A stretch of DNA of 7,876 nucleotides. Origin: Methanobacterium sp. Its GTDB lineage: Archaea; Methanobacteriota; Methanobacteria; Methanobacteriales; Methanobacteriaceae. Below, piece after piece: positions 1 to 6,128 of this stretch. The position numbers were made by a program, and so were the translations under genes. Location: positions 587-8,462 of the forward strand of contig PLXT01000075.1 in assembly GCA_003151535.1 (NCBI GenBank), written 5' to 3'. The notes beneath the pieces were generated by a model. The model was not told the origin of the DNA, did no database searches, and saw only the letters and a list, made by a program, of their open reading frames with translations. Positions within the stretch are counted from its first letter, which is position 1; each line of letters begins with the position of its first letter.

Positions 1-2
1 CA

Positions 3-732
3 ACAACTAAAAACCATATATCAAACATAGAAGCAGATTATTCTGGATATTACTGTTATGATGAGCAGTATGTTAAAATCAATGGTGTATGGATGTACCG
101 TTTGACATTATTCGACCATATACTCAACATACCCGTAAATGAAAAAATAACTCCAGATAAAGGATACGCTACCATTCTACAGTTTATACAAGAATCAATA
201 CTAAATAAACCATTAATAGCAATAACTACAGACCATGTCCCAGAATATAATGGATGAATTAAATGTTAAACATCAATTATGTATATTTCATCTCTACAAA
301 ATGATTAATGACAAACTACACATATTATTAAGGTCTAAAAAAACTTCTGAAGATGAAAAAACAAGATTAAGATTATATTTCAAAGAAATAAGAGAAATAT
401 TCGATACAACAGACTATGAAACAGCATTAAATCTTTTAGATGAACTATTATCCAATTTAGACGATATACCTATATTCTTAAGAAGATTCATAATAAAAAA
501 GATACTTCCTAACCTAAACAGACTAACACAATTCATGCATAATCCTAATATAGCACGTACATCTAACATTATAGAAAATTACTACAGACAAACACTTCTT
601 AAAGCCCACAAAAAGAAATACAAAACAATAAAAGGATTAATAAACTATTTAAAACTCAAAATGCAAAAATGGACCCAAACTCACAGGAAAAAAATCTACA
701 ACACCAAACAACTTGACAACCCCATATTATGA
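3..732 (+). pseudogene. DDE transposase, 5'-truncated by window edge and frameshifted
   Basis: This is the C-terminal two thirds of an insertion-sequence transposase. One frame is open from the window start to a TGA at 255-257 and carries a YDEQYVKINGVWMYR block followed by ITTDHVPEY, which look like the first and second catalytic aspartates. The protein then continues in the +1 frame (first ATG at 235) with KHQLCIFHL, the C-x2-H insertion motif seen in IS256/MULE-like transposases. SNIIENYYRQTL follows, with the probable catalytic glutamate, and the frame ends at 730-732. The D-D-E triad is thus split over two frames, so the copy is probably dead. The shift is +1 and I see no slippery A-run, which argues against programmed frameshifting. 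The exact IS family is not certain. The basic, lysine-rich C-terminus is normal for such proteins. Confidence 0.8.
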
Positions 733-752
733 TATCCTAAAAAAAATATGGG
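721..752. terminator. Hairpin and A/T-run between convergent transposase and CMD-like gene
   Basis: CCCATATT (721-728) and AATATGGG (745-752) form a perfect 8-bp inverted repeat around a 16-nt loop. The left arm overlaps the last codons of the transposase. Plus-strand A8 at 739-746 is a T8 run on the minus strand, just after the stop of the gene at 763-1083, and fits an archaeal poly-T terminator for it. Whether the hairpin also marks the end of the insertion sequence cannot be decided from one copy. Confidence 0.5.
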
Positions 753-762
753 AATAAATGTC

Positions 763-1083
763 TTACTCTTTTACATTGTATAGTGCATTCATGCCCTTAG
801 TAAATGCAGGTTTACCCGATAACAAGAGTACAACTCTTAAAACATCCACTACTTCATCTTTAGTAATATCAAGTTCTTTCATTCCACTTAATATCTGTTT
901 TTTTACTGCTCGATCATCTGAAGCAGCTGCAGCAATACCAATTGCTATGAGTTTCTGGGTTTTATAGTCCAATGATTTTCCTGTATAACAAACATCATTT
1001 AATTTAATACTCATATCATAAAGATCAGGATAATCTTCCTTGACATTTTTCATACCCTTACTGAAAAATACTTCTTCCTTCAT
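763..1083 (-). CDS. Carboxymuconolactone decarboxylase-like (AhpD-fold) protein lacking the CxxC pair
   Basis: This 106-residue alpha-helical protein resembles small CMD/AhpD-like proteins. The body (about 38-100) has the family pattern of a hydrophobic AIGIAAAAS helix, a turn, then a KKQILSGMKELDITKDEVVDVL-type region and a final helix with GKPAF. Redox-active relatives carry C-x2-C...H at the start of the second helix. Here that place reads SDDRAVKK and the only cysteine is C32, so peroxidase/disulfide chemistry is unlikely and the substrate is unknown. An upstream in-frame GTG at 1092 exists. I prefer ATG 1083 because the ribosome-binding site GAGGTGAT overlaps that GTG and lies 4 nt from the ATG. 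The gene has its own TATA element at 1137-1144 and is separated by 95 bp from riboflavin synthase upstream, so it may be monocistronic. Confidence 0.8.
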   Translation of the reverse strand: MKEEVFFSKGMKNVKEDYPDLYDMSIKLNDVCYTGKSLDYKTQKLIAIGIAAAASDDRAVKKQILSGMKELDITKDEVVDVLRVVLLLSGKPAFTKGMNALYNVKE

Positions 1084-1136
1084 AATTATCACCTCATATG
1101 TTGATAATACTCTAGTAAATAATATATCCTTCAGTT

Positions 1137-1144
1137 CATATAAA
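1137..1144 (-). promoter_or_regulatory. Archaeal TATA element for the CMD-like gene
   Basis: The minus strand reads TTTATATG, close to the archaeal TATA consensus, about 55 nt before the start at 1083. Transcription would begin near 1113-1118 and give a leader of roughly 30 nt that includes the GAGGTGAT ribosome-binding site. Confidence 0.5.
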
Positions 1145-1178
1145 CTTAACTTAAGATGTTAATCGAATGATAAAGTCT

Positions 1179-1637
1179 TTATAATGGTCCTTTATTCTCT
1201 CTTCCTTCCCTCATTCCCATTCCAGCTTCTTTTCTAAATTTTTCGGGTTTGAAGACCATTTTTATTACGTTATCAGCATGTTGTCTAGCACGATTTTCAG
1301 CCAACATTTTAAGGTCCTCTTCATCCTTGCCTTCATCTTCATGTACAAAAACCTCTATTATATGAGTGTTGGTCATAAGTTGTGCTTGTATTAATCCCGA
1401 TGATGCTTCATGAGCACATACTTTATCAATATCCTCAGGCCCAGGCATTCCAAATGCCATGACTAATTCACATCCCTCTTCTTCTATAAGCTTCTTCGAT
1501 GCCACAGGCAGATCCTTTACACCAGGTACTGTACGTCTAACAAAGGTTATATTAGATACTTGACTTTTTATTTCATCCATAGCAGCAGTAGCCATGTCAA
1601 ATCTTGCAAATGTAGTTTCAGCTATCCCCATTTTCAT
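1179..1637 (-). CDS. ribC: Riboflavin synthase, archaeal type
   Basis: It catalyses dismutation of two 6,7-dimethyl-8-ribityllumazines to riboflavin and 5-amino-6-ribitylaminouracil (EC 2.5.1.9), in the cytoplasm. The 152-residue sequence matches the archaeal enzyme, which is homologous to lumazine synthase and not to bacterial RibE. Family blocks are GIAETTFARFDMA (4-16), RRTVPGVKDLPVASKKL (34-50), EEEGCELVMAFGMPG (52-66), KVCAHEASSGLIQAQLMTN (72-90) and HIIEVFVHEDE (92-102). These closely follow the Methanocaldococcus jannaschii enzyme as I remember it. An ATG at 1649 is also in frame, but it overlaps the ribosome-binding site GGTGATC. ATG 1637 lies 4 nt after GGTGAT and gives the expected N-terminus; ATG 1631 is a weaker alternative. 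The gene lies 162 bp downstream of mch, past a T9 run, with a structured leader in between. The end of the coding sequence carries only a short TAAAG/CTTTA repeat and no T-run. Confidence 0.94.
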   Translation of the reverse strand: MKMGIAETTFARFDMATAAMDEIKSQVSNITFVRRTVPGVKDLPVASKKLIEEEGCELVMAFGMPGPEDIDKVCAHEASSGLIQAQLMTNTHIIEVFVHEDEGKDEEDLKMLAENRARQHADNVIKMVFKPEKFRKEAGMGMREGRENKGPL

Positions 1638-1664
1638 TTTGATCACCATTAAGCGATAGTAATA

Positions 1665-1738
1665 TTACCGGTCAAAATTAACCTATGAATTATTTATTTC
1701 TTGGGTGTTTAAGTCTACCCTAAATTTTGAACCAGTAA
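1665..1738 (-). promoter_or_regulatory. Structured leader or paired operator before riboflavin synthase
   Basis: Plus-strand TTACCGGTCAAAATT (1665-1679) is almost the reverse complement of AATTTTGAACCAGTAA (1723-1738). As minus-strand RNA this is a 15-bp stem with one G-U pair and one bulged U, closing a 43-nt loop. The loop itself contains a GGGU/ACCC mini-hairpin (1703-1720). The stem lies 28 nt upstream of the riboflavin synthase start. It could be an RNA element, two half-sites for a regulator, or chance in AT-rich DNA. Confidence 0.4.
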
Positions 1739-1763
1739 AAATTGTAGGAAAATGTTTTTGTTG

Positions 1764-1773
1764 TTTTAAAAAT
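1764..1773 (-). promoter_or_regulatory. Possible TATA element for riboflavin synthase
   Basis: Minus-strand ATTTTTAAAA lies about 130 nt before the start codon. Initiation 25-30 nt downstream (near 1742) would place the 1738-1665 stem at the very 5' end of the transcript. The match to the consensus is moderate, and the run lies right beside the mch T-run. Confidence 0.25.
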
Positions 1774-1782
1774 AAAAAAAAA
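1774..1782 (-). terminator. Poly-T terminator after mch
   Basis: Nine A on the plus strand make a T9 run on the minus strand, 18 nt after the mch stop codon. This fits the poly-T termination signal of euryarchaea. Confidence 0.55.
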
Positions 1783-1799
1783 TGATGTTTTGTTACCTT

Positions 1800-2762
1800 T
1801 TAAAGCCCAAATGACTTCATTAAAAGCTCAACATTGACAGCACCACCCCTAAACATCTCACCAGTCCTAAGATCATTGATAACTACTTCTGCAGGTGCAA
1901 ACATTCCTTTGTCTATTTTGTAGAAATCAAATTCAGCTTCTTTAAACACATCATAGAAAGGTTTTCCGTATCCTTCAGATGAAGAGGATGGTAATTGGTC
2001 AGCAATGGATTTTATATCGTCACCTTCCTCTGATTCAATGTAATAATATGTTCTACCACCAAATAAAACTGCATCGTTGGTTTTACCCATTGCTTTAAGC
2101 CCATCTGGATCAACTGGTGCTATTGGTGCAATGCCTGCAGCATGTTTTACCTTGTTTACATCGAACTTTAAAAATTCGAGCATTTTGTAAGTACCATTTT
2201 CAACAACTCTTCCTGCTATTTGTATAGAACCAACAAGAGACGATGTAGGTGCAACTAGCAAGTACACATTTTCAGCTGAAACACCACAATCAGATGCAAT
2301 AGAATCTGCAACTTCATCACCAGGGAGTTTGTCAGCTTCGAGGGTAAGTATGGCTATATCCGCATCATCTTTATATCCAATTTCCTTGTAGGTTTCTGCT
2401 GGTTTTAAAGCTAAAGCCCGTGCAGGTCCTGAACCAAGAGCGAAAAAATCACCAACACTAACTGACCATCCTGCTTTCTGAGCCCCTAACGTAGATATTG
2501 CAGGGAAATCAGTTTTTATTTTAACTGAAGGTATTGCAAAGTTTTCAGATAGGTCTCCAGGTATTGATATTCCCACATCTGCAAGTCCCCCCAGACATAT
2601 CTTGGTGTAAAGTTCACCAGCCTTAAAACTACCTGAAACGTTAACACCACAGTCTAAAACTGTTGCACCGTTTTCAAGTTTTGAAACTGCGATGTTGAGT
2701 TCTTCTTCGTTTTCAATCATTTGATCTACTGTTTTTTTTGCTTCGAGATTGACACTTAACAT
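1800..2762 (-). CDS. mch: Methenyltetrahydromethanopterin cyclohydrolase
   Basis: It interconverts formyl- and methenyl-tetrahydromethanopterin (EC 3.5.4.27), the third C1 step of methanogenesis from CO2, in the cytoplasm. The 320-residue length is that of the family. Diagnostic stretches are VLDCGVNVSGS (35-45), ELYTKICLGGLADVGISIPG (50-69), KIKTDFPAISTLGAQKAGW (81-99), VGDFFALGSGPARALALKPA (103-122), LVAPTSSLVGSIQIAGRVVE (169-188), AGIAPIAPVDPD (209-220), NDAVLFGGRTYYYIESEE (229-246) and GMFAPAEVVINDLRTG (287-302). All are near-identical to Methanobacteriales Mch as I remember it. The start ATG has the ribosome-binding site AAAGGTGA 6 nt away. The gene has a 198-bp upstream region of its own and a T9 run behind it, so it is probably transcribed alone even though thyA precedes it on the same strand. 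Confidence 0.97.
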   Translation of the reverse strand: MLSVNLEAKKTVDQMIENEEELNIAVSKLENGATVLDCGVNVSGSFKAGELYTKICLGGLADVGISIPGDLSENFAIPSVKIKTDFPAISTLGAQKAGWSVSVGDFFALGSGPARALALKPAETYKEIGYKDDADIAILTLEADKLPGDEVADSIASDCGVSAENVYLLVAPTSSLVGSIQIAGRVVENGTYKMLEFLKFDVNKVKHAAGIAPIAPVDPDGLKAMGKTNDAVLFGGRTYYYIESEEGDDIKSIADQLPSSSSEGYGKPFYDVFKEAEFDFYKIDKGMFAPAEVVINDLRTGEMFRGGAVNVELLMKSFGL

Positions 2763-2877
2763 TATTTCACCTTTTTTTATGATTAAAATAAATGTACTAC
2801 TAAACTAATACTTTAACTCTTTAATATGTATTAATAGTTAATTTCATGTTTTAGATTACCCTAGTAAATATTCTTTC

Positions 2878-2897
2878 ATTCCTAATCGGAATATATA
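2878..2897 (-). promoter_or_regulatory. mch: Putative mch promoter with abutting palindrome
   Basis: The minus strand carries TATATA (2897-2892) running straight into ATTCC-GATTA-GGAAT (2892-2878), a 5-bp inverted repeat with a 5-nt spacer. If this is the TATA box, initiation would be near 2868 and the palindrome would sit between TATA and start site, where a bound repressor would block polymerase. The leader would be about 105 nt. Other AT-rich stretches in the 198-bp gap could also serve as TATA boxes. No small gene is visible in the gap. Confidence 0.35.
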
Positions 2898-2960
2898 CAA
2901 AGTTCATAAACAACATATTATTTTTTTCATTTAATAATAAATTGAATAAATTAAAAATTG

Positions 2961-3578
2961 TTAAACTCTTTCAGCTTCGTCAAAGTTAACTTCATATATA
3001 TGGGCACTTATGGAATGAATAGTTAACATTCCAATTTCAGATCCTACTTCTCCTGCAACGTAGCGGGCAAGATTAGAAAGTCCTACGGCATTAGGGAACC
3101 AAGCACCATATATATCATGAGATCGCCACAATCCAGTTGTATGGAGCATTCCATCTCGTATTTTAAAATCTACTAACATCATACAAGGTACTTCGTCGTT
3201 TTTAGTATCAACATTTGGATCCCATGTTATGGAAATGGCCCTTCTGGATTCTTTAAAATTATTAAGTCTTCCTATAGCTTCTTGTATTTGATCAATACCA
3301 TCAAAATGGGCTCTTAACCTGTTACCATATGTGTAAATGAATCCTTGTTTATCACTACTTAAAAATTGTTCAGAATACTTATCCAACTTTTCACCCGTCC
3401 AAAAATAACCTTTAGGAGATTCTGAATCCATGGGATTTTTAATGTTAACCATAGTATTCAGGATTTCCTTGGTTACAGAACCACGTTCATCTGTTATTTC
3501 AACGCCATCCTTCATAATTCTTTTAACAATTGATTCCCATCCTGTCTTAATTGTGGGAACCTTTAACATCAAAACCAT
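2961..3578 (-). CDS. thyA: Thymidylate synthase, archaeal type
   Basis: It methylates dUMP to dTMP. In methanogens the C1 donor is thought to be a methanopterin derivative rather than folate. The 205-residue length is short compared with bacterial ThyA but typical for the methanogen (TysY) branch. Visible features are YGNRLRAHFDGIDQ (84-97), the probable catalytic C132 in EVPCMM, the substrate-binding block GLWRSHDIYGAWFPN (149-163; R152, S153, H154, D155, N163), and HSISAHIYE (188-196), which corresponds to the dUMP-binding HIY region. ATG 3578 has GGAGG 7 nt upstream (3586-3590) and overlaps the end of metE by 10 nt. ATG 3569 overlaps the metE stop as TGATG and is the alternative start, but lies 16 nt from that site. 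It is the last gene of the DUF1890-DUF1894-metE-thyA run, and only short T-runs follow. Confidence 0.9.
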   Translation of the reverse strand: MVLMLKVPTIKTGWESIVKRIMKDGVEITDERGSVTKEILNTMVNIKNPMDSESPKGYFWTGEKLDKYSEQFLSSDKQGFIYTYGNRLRAHFDGIDQIQEAIGRLNNFKESRRAISITWDPNVDTKNDEVPCMMLVDFKIRDGMLHTTGLWRSHDIYGAWFPNAVGLSNLARYVAGEVGSEIGMLTIHSISAHIYEVNFDEAERV

Positions 3579-4558
3579 CCAACAGCCTCCGTCATCTTTT
3601 TAAGTTTAAGCAGTGCCACATCCCTTGAAAGCATTCTCATACCACAATCTGGATCCAATATAATATTCTCCTCTCCAATAATATTTAATCCATTTTTTAT
3701 GAGGTTAACTACATGATCCAATTCATCAACACTCTCAACTTTAGTATCTATACAACCAAAGCCTATTTTTTTGGAACCATCATATTCTTGTTCCAGTGCT
3801 TGTATGTTATTTGGTAATCCTGCAAATTCACAATCAATAATTTGAACGGAAAATTTTAAAATATCCTTAAAGACGTCTGCAATATCTCCACAAACATGCA
3901 TAGAAACAGGAATACTTAAATTGTCTGTAATAATTTTTATTGCAGTTTTTGCAGTTTTTAAATCAGCTACGCCTGTTGATAAATATGGTTCGTCTATTTG
4001 AATAATAGCTGCACCAGCTTCCTGGAGTGCAAAAGCTTCCTTTTTAAGTGCCCTAGCCATATCCATAATTATTTTTTCCTTTTCATCCCTCTTATAAAAT
4101 CTTTCAACCCGTGATGATAAAACAAGAGTTGTTGGTCCCGTAATAATTCCTTTAACACCTTTGAAATTTTTGTTAAAATCGTTTCCAACTAAAACTTTAT
4201 TATTCAATTTAATTGAATCTAAAAAGTCACTGGAAGTTTTTTGAGCTGTTTTTATAGCAAATTTAAGATCATTTCCTGCTAAAGAATTATTTGAAGGCAT
4301 AATTTTATCAAATATCTTAGATGTGCCACCTTCAACCATCATTCCAGGTAAATGTCTTGCAAATACTTGTATCATATCTCCTCTGACTTGCCCATCAGAA
4401 ATAATATCCACCCCCGCGTTTATTTGGTCTTTAACAGCCTGTTCTAACAATGGAAGGTATGGATCATATAATCCTAAAAAATTAGATATCTTGGAACTTA
4501 TAGACTCTGGAACACAGGGATCTGAGACAGGATAACTTCCAACTACTGTTGTTAACAT
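3569..4558 (-). CDS. metE: Methionine synthase, folate-independent MetE-like (MesA/MTH775 type)
   Basis: It transfers a methyl group to homocysteine. The Methanothermobacter homologue MTH775 works with methylcobalamin in vitro, and the physiological donor is thought to be a corrinoid protein rather than methyl-folate. The 329-residue protein is only the C-terminal catalytic barrel of classical MetE. Landmarks are VVGSYPVSDP at the N-terminus, AGVDIISDGQVRGDM (48-62), ITGPTTLVLSSR (139-150), IQIDEPYLSTG (186-196), MHVCGD (220-225), IDCEFAG (241-247), IGFGCIDTK (265-273) and LDPDCGMRM (301-309). The zinc ligands are inferred as H221, C223, E244 and C305, all present. The start ATG has a weak AGGAT site 8 nt upstream. 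The gap to DUF1894 is 58 nt and contains a TTTAAATA-like stretch that could be an internal promoter. The 3' end overlaps thyA, suggesting translational coupling. Confidence 0.92.
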   Translation of the reverse strand: MLTTVVGSYPVSDPCVPESISSKISNFLGLYDPYLPLLEQAVKDQINAGVDIISDGQVRGDMIQVFARHLPGMMVEGGTSKIFDKIMPSNNSLAGNDLKFAIKTAQKTSSDFLDSIKLNNKVLVGNDFNKNFKGVKGIITGPTTLVLSSRVERFYKRDEKEKIIMDMARALKKEAFALQEAGAAIIQIDEPYLSTGVADLKTAKTAIKIITDNLSIPVSMHVCGDIADVFKDILKFSVQIIDCEFAGLPNNIQALEQEYDGSKKIGFGCIDTKVESVDELDHVVNLIKNGLNIIGEENIILDPDCGMRMLSRDVALLKLKKMTEAVGWF

Positions 4559-4616
4559 GATAAATATCCTAAAATTGTTATTAATATGATGAAAATTTAT
4601 GCAAACTTTAAATAAA

Positions 4617-4940
4617 TTATTTTTTATTTTTTTGTGGATTTACAGCTATGGCCTTAACTTTGTCTATTTCTTCTTTATCAACTGGTAACTCTACAACAGC
4701 AGTTCCATGACAGGGTTTGGTATATGGTAATGTTATTTTAGACTGTGATTCATCGATACCAATTGGAATAGGTGGAACTCCAATTATTCTTGCACCTAAT
4801 ACCTTTGCTCCGGGTTTGACGTATAATATTTTAGGTGCATGGTTTTCAATTACAGCCTTGGCTTCTTTGAAACCTGCTTTGGATATTAATATTTCATAAT
4901 CTTCAGATTGTTGTAGATGTAATTCTAGACAGAAAGACAT
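4617..4940 (-). CDS. DUF1894 family methanogen protein, function unknown
   Basis: This 107-residue protein has no recognisable catalytic motif and resembles the short DUF1894 proteins restricted to methanogens. It has a mixed N-terminal half (MSFCLELHLQQSEDYEILIS), then a conserved-looking glycine/proline block VKPGAKVLGARIIGVPPIPI (41-60) and LPYTKPCHGTAVVELPV (71-87). Cysteines are C4 and C77, the latter followed by H78. There is no signal peptide or membrane helix. Its ATG lies 2 nt after the DUF1890 stop. Its ribosome-binding site GGAGG (4948-4952) is inside the last DUF1890 codons, so the two are translated from one message and probably work together. metE follows after 58 nt. A role in C1 or corrinoid metabolism is inferred from neighbours only. 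Confidence 0.8.
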   Translation of the reverse strand: MSFCLELHLQQSEDYEILISKAGFKEAKAVIENHAPKILYVKPGAKVLGARIIGVPPIPIGIDESQSKITLPYTKPCHGTAVVELPVDKEEIDKVKAIAVNPQKNKK

Positions 4941-4942
4941 TT

Positions 4943-5404
4943 CTAATCCTCCAATTCTTTAAATGCTTTGTCAATTTTAACTCTTAATGGTGTGGGATTG
5001 TGATAGGCCCTTGCAGATATTAAGGTGGCTTCTGTATTCTCTTTTAAATCACTTAAAAATTTTTCTAGTAATTCAGGATCTTTTTCAAATACTATTGCAT
5101 AGGATTTAGTATTTAGAATATGATAAAATGTTACGAAATATGATACAGCTGCATCTTTATGTACAAATCCTATAAGCAAGTCATATTCCTTTTCTTCAAG
5201 ATCTTCGAGGCATTTCTCAAGATCTACCTTTTTTGTAACATAAAATTCCTCTGAATCTGAAACCTCTAGAAGTTTGGCTGCAGAAGGAGTACTTGCAACT
5301 GTTACATCAAAACCCATTTTTGTGAGTTTATGTGCTGTATATAATGCAAGAGGTGTTTGTGAAGGTGATTCAGGACACCCTAATAATATTAAAACTTTTT
5401 CCAT
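4943..5404 (-). CDS. DUF1890 family methanogen protein, Rossmann-like, function unknown
   Basis: The 153-residue protein resembles Methanothermobacter MTH777, a structurally solved protein of unknown function (family assignment from memory). It opens with a beta strand and loop, VLILLGCPESPSQTPLALYT (4-23), then HKLTKMGFDVTVASTPSAAKLL (25-46), which looks like a Rossmann or flavodoxin-like first half. It ends with LISARAYHNPTPLRVKID (128-145). C10 in the GCPESP loop and H135 are candidate functional residues. There is no secretion signal. Longer in-frame starts exist up to 5449. ATG 5404 is chosen because GGAGG (5413-5417) lies 8 nt upstream and the protein then begins with the first strand. 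It is the first gene of the operon and has a promoter and hairpin upstream. Confidence 0.83.
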   Translation of the reverse strand: MEKVLILLGCPESPSQTPLALYTAHKLTKMGFDVTVASTPSAAKLLEVSDSEEFYVTKKVDLEKCLEDLEEKEYDLLIGFVHKDAAVSYFVTFYHILNTKSYAIVFEKDPELLEKFLSDLKENTEATLISARAYHNPTPLRVKIDKAFKELED

Positions 5405-5428
5405 GATATTTTCCTCCAAATATTTCAT

Positions 5429-5459
5429 ATTTTCATATTTAATAATCACATATGAAAAT
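5429..5459 (-). promoter_or_regulatory. Perfect 10-bp inverted repeat in DUF1890 leader
   Basis: ATTTTCATAT (5429-5438) and ATATGAAAAT (5450-5459) are exact reverse complements with an 11-nt spacer. The arm motif TTTCATAT is also repeated in tandem at 5423-5430 and 5431-5438. In the minus-strand transcript the hairpin ends 11 nt before the GGAGG ribosome-binding site. It may be an operator or a leader hairpin controlling the DUF1890-DUF1894-metE-thyA operon. Confidence 0.45.
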
Positions 5460-5506
5460 GAAGTGATCTTAAATTTTTATTATATTATCAAATATTGGTT
5501 GGGTAA

Positions 5507-5514
5507 CATATAAA
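5507..5514 (-). promoter_or_regulatory. Archaeal TATA element for the DUF1890 operon
   Basis: The minus strand reads TTTATATG preceded by T-rich sequence, identical to the element before the CMD-like gene. Initiation 25-30 nt downstream (about 5483) would give a leader of about 80 nt containing the 10-bp inverted repeat. Confidence 0.4.
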
Positions 5515-5579
5515 AAAAGTGATCAGATTATAATAAAAGTTTTTATTTCAATATCGTGGATTTAATCATATTATAAAAT

Positions 5580-6074
5580 TTATATTTCATTAATAGATTT
5601 CCAAAAAACAATTTTATCTTCATTGGGTCCATCATAATCCTTGAATATATTAATATCATCAATTACAATAGTTTTGTCAGAATATAAAGGTAAAAAATCC
5701 ATTTTATTATAAAATTTGATAGCCATTTTGTTTGATGGTTTACAGACCAGGAAAACTTTTTTACATCCCAATGAGTAAACGATACTAATAAATTCCTCCA
5801 AAAGATTTGAAGCCATATTTTGTCCCCTTGAATCCTTTTCAATGCATAAAAGGTGAATATACGCATTTTCATTATTTTCTTGTGATATAAATCCAATTAG
5901 AAAACCCTTTATATTTTCATTATCTTCTAAAACTAATGAAGTATTTTTAAAGTACTTAGTGAAGATGTGGTAAATTGCTTTCCTCTTATTTATCATTGGA
6001 CTGCATTTTTCCCCTAACTGGGATATTTTTATAAAATCTTCTTCAAAAGCATTTCTTATTTTAAAATTAATCAA
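5580..6074 (-). CDS. GNAT-family N-acetyltransferase
   Basis: A 164-residue protein with the GNAT fold order: an N-terminal FKIRNAFEEDFIKISQL (4-20), then strands around SLVLEDNENIKGFLIGFIS (46-64). The acetyl-CoA-binding motif A, IHLLCIEKDSRGQNMASNLL (73-92), follows with R83-G84-Q85-N86-M87-A88. Motif B is KMAIKFYNKMDFLPL (116-130). N86 stands where the usual RGxG has a glycine, and FYNKMDF has D for the common G, so this is a somewhat divergent member. The substrate is unknown. An ATG at 6134 is in frame but lies upstream of the likely TATA box. I prefer TTG 6074, which has GGAG 9 nt before it (6084-6087) and gives a standard GNAT N-terminus; this start is moderately sure. It stands alone, divergent from the tRNA and 175 bp from the DUF1890 start. 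Confidence 0.82.
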   Translation of the reverse strand: MINFKIRNAFEEDFIKISQLGEKCSPMINKRKAIYHIFTKYFKNTSLVLEDNENIKGFLIGFISQENNENAYIHLLCIEKDSRGQNMASNLLEEFISIVYSLGCKKVFLVCKPSNKMAIKFYNKMDFLPLYSDKTIVIDDINIFKDYDGPNEDKIVFWKSINEI

Positions 6075-6120
6075 AAATTCCAACTCCTGAATTTTTATGA
6101 ATAACATATAATTCACTAAC

Positions 6121-6128
6121 TTTAAATA
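6121..6128. promoter_or_regulatory. TATA element shared by tRNA-Ala and the GNAT gene
   Basis: TTTAAATA lies 25-32 nt before the tRNA 5' end, the expected archaeal spacing. On the other strand TATTTAAA lies about 25-30 nt before a predicted start near 6096, just ahead of the GGAG site of the acetyltransferase. The TTTAAA core is palindromic, which would allow TBP to work in both directions. Confidence 0.5.

Noticed and set aside
1703..1720. GGGT/ACCC repeat as an independent terminator hairpin
   Set aside because: It has only 4 bp with a 10-nt loop and no T-run directly after it. It is kept only as part of the larger riboflavin synthase leader structure.
2763..2960. Possible small gene or ncRNA between thyA and mch
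   Set aside because: Reading frames are very short and I see no ribosome-binding site or stable stem beyond the promoter palindrome.
4323..4535. Plus-strand ORF of 70 codons inside metE
   Set aside because: It lies wholly antisense to a well-conserved enzyme gene and shows no recognisable family.
5274..5513. Plus-strand ORF over the DUF1890 start and promoter
   Set aside because: It overlaps DUF1890 antisense and its end is only AT-rich intergenic sequence.
5663..5896. Minus-strand ORF in a second frame of the GNAT gene
   Set aside because: The GNAT motifs A and B are in the other frame, and this frame has no coherent domain.
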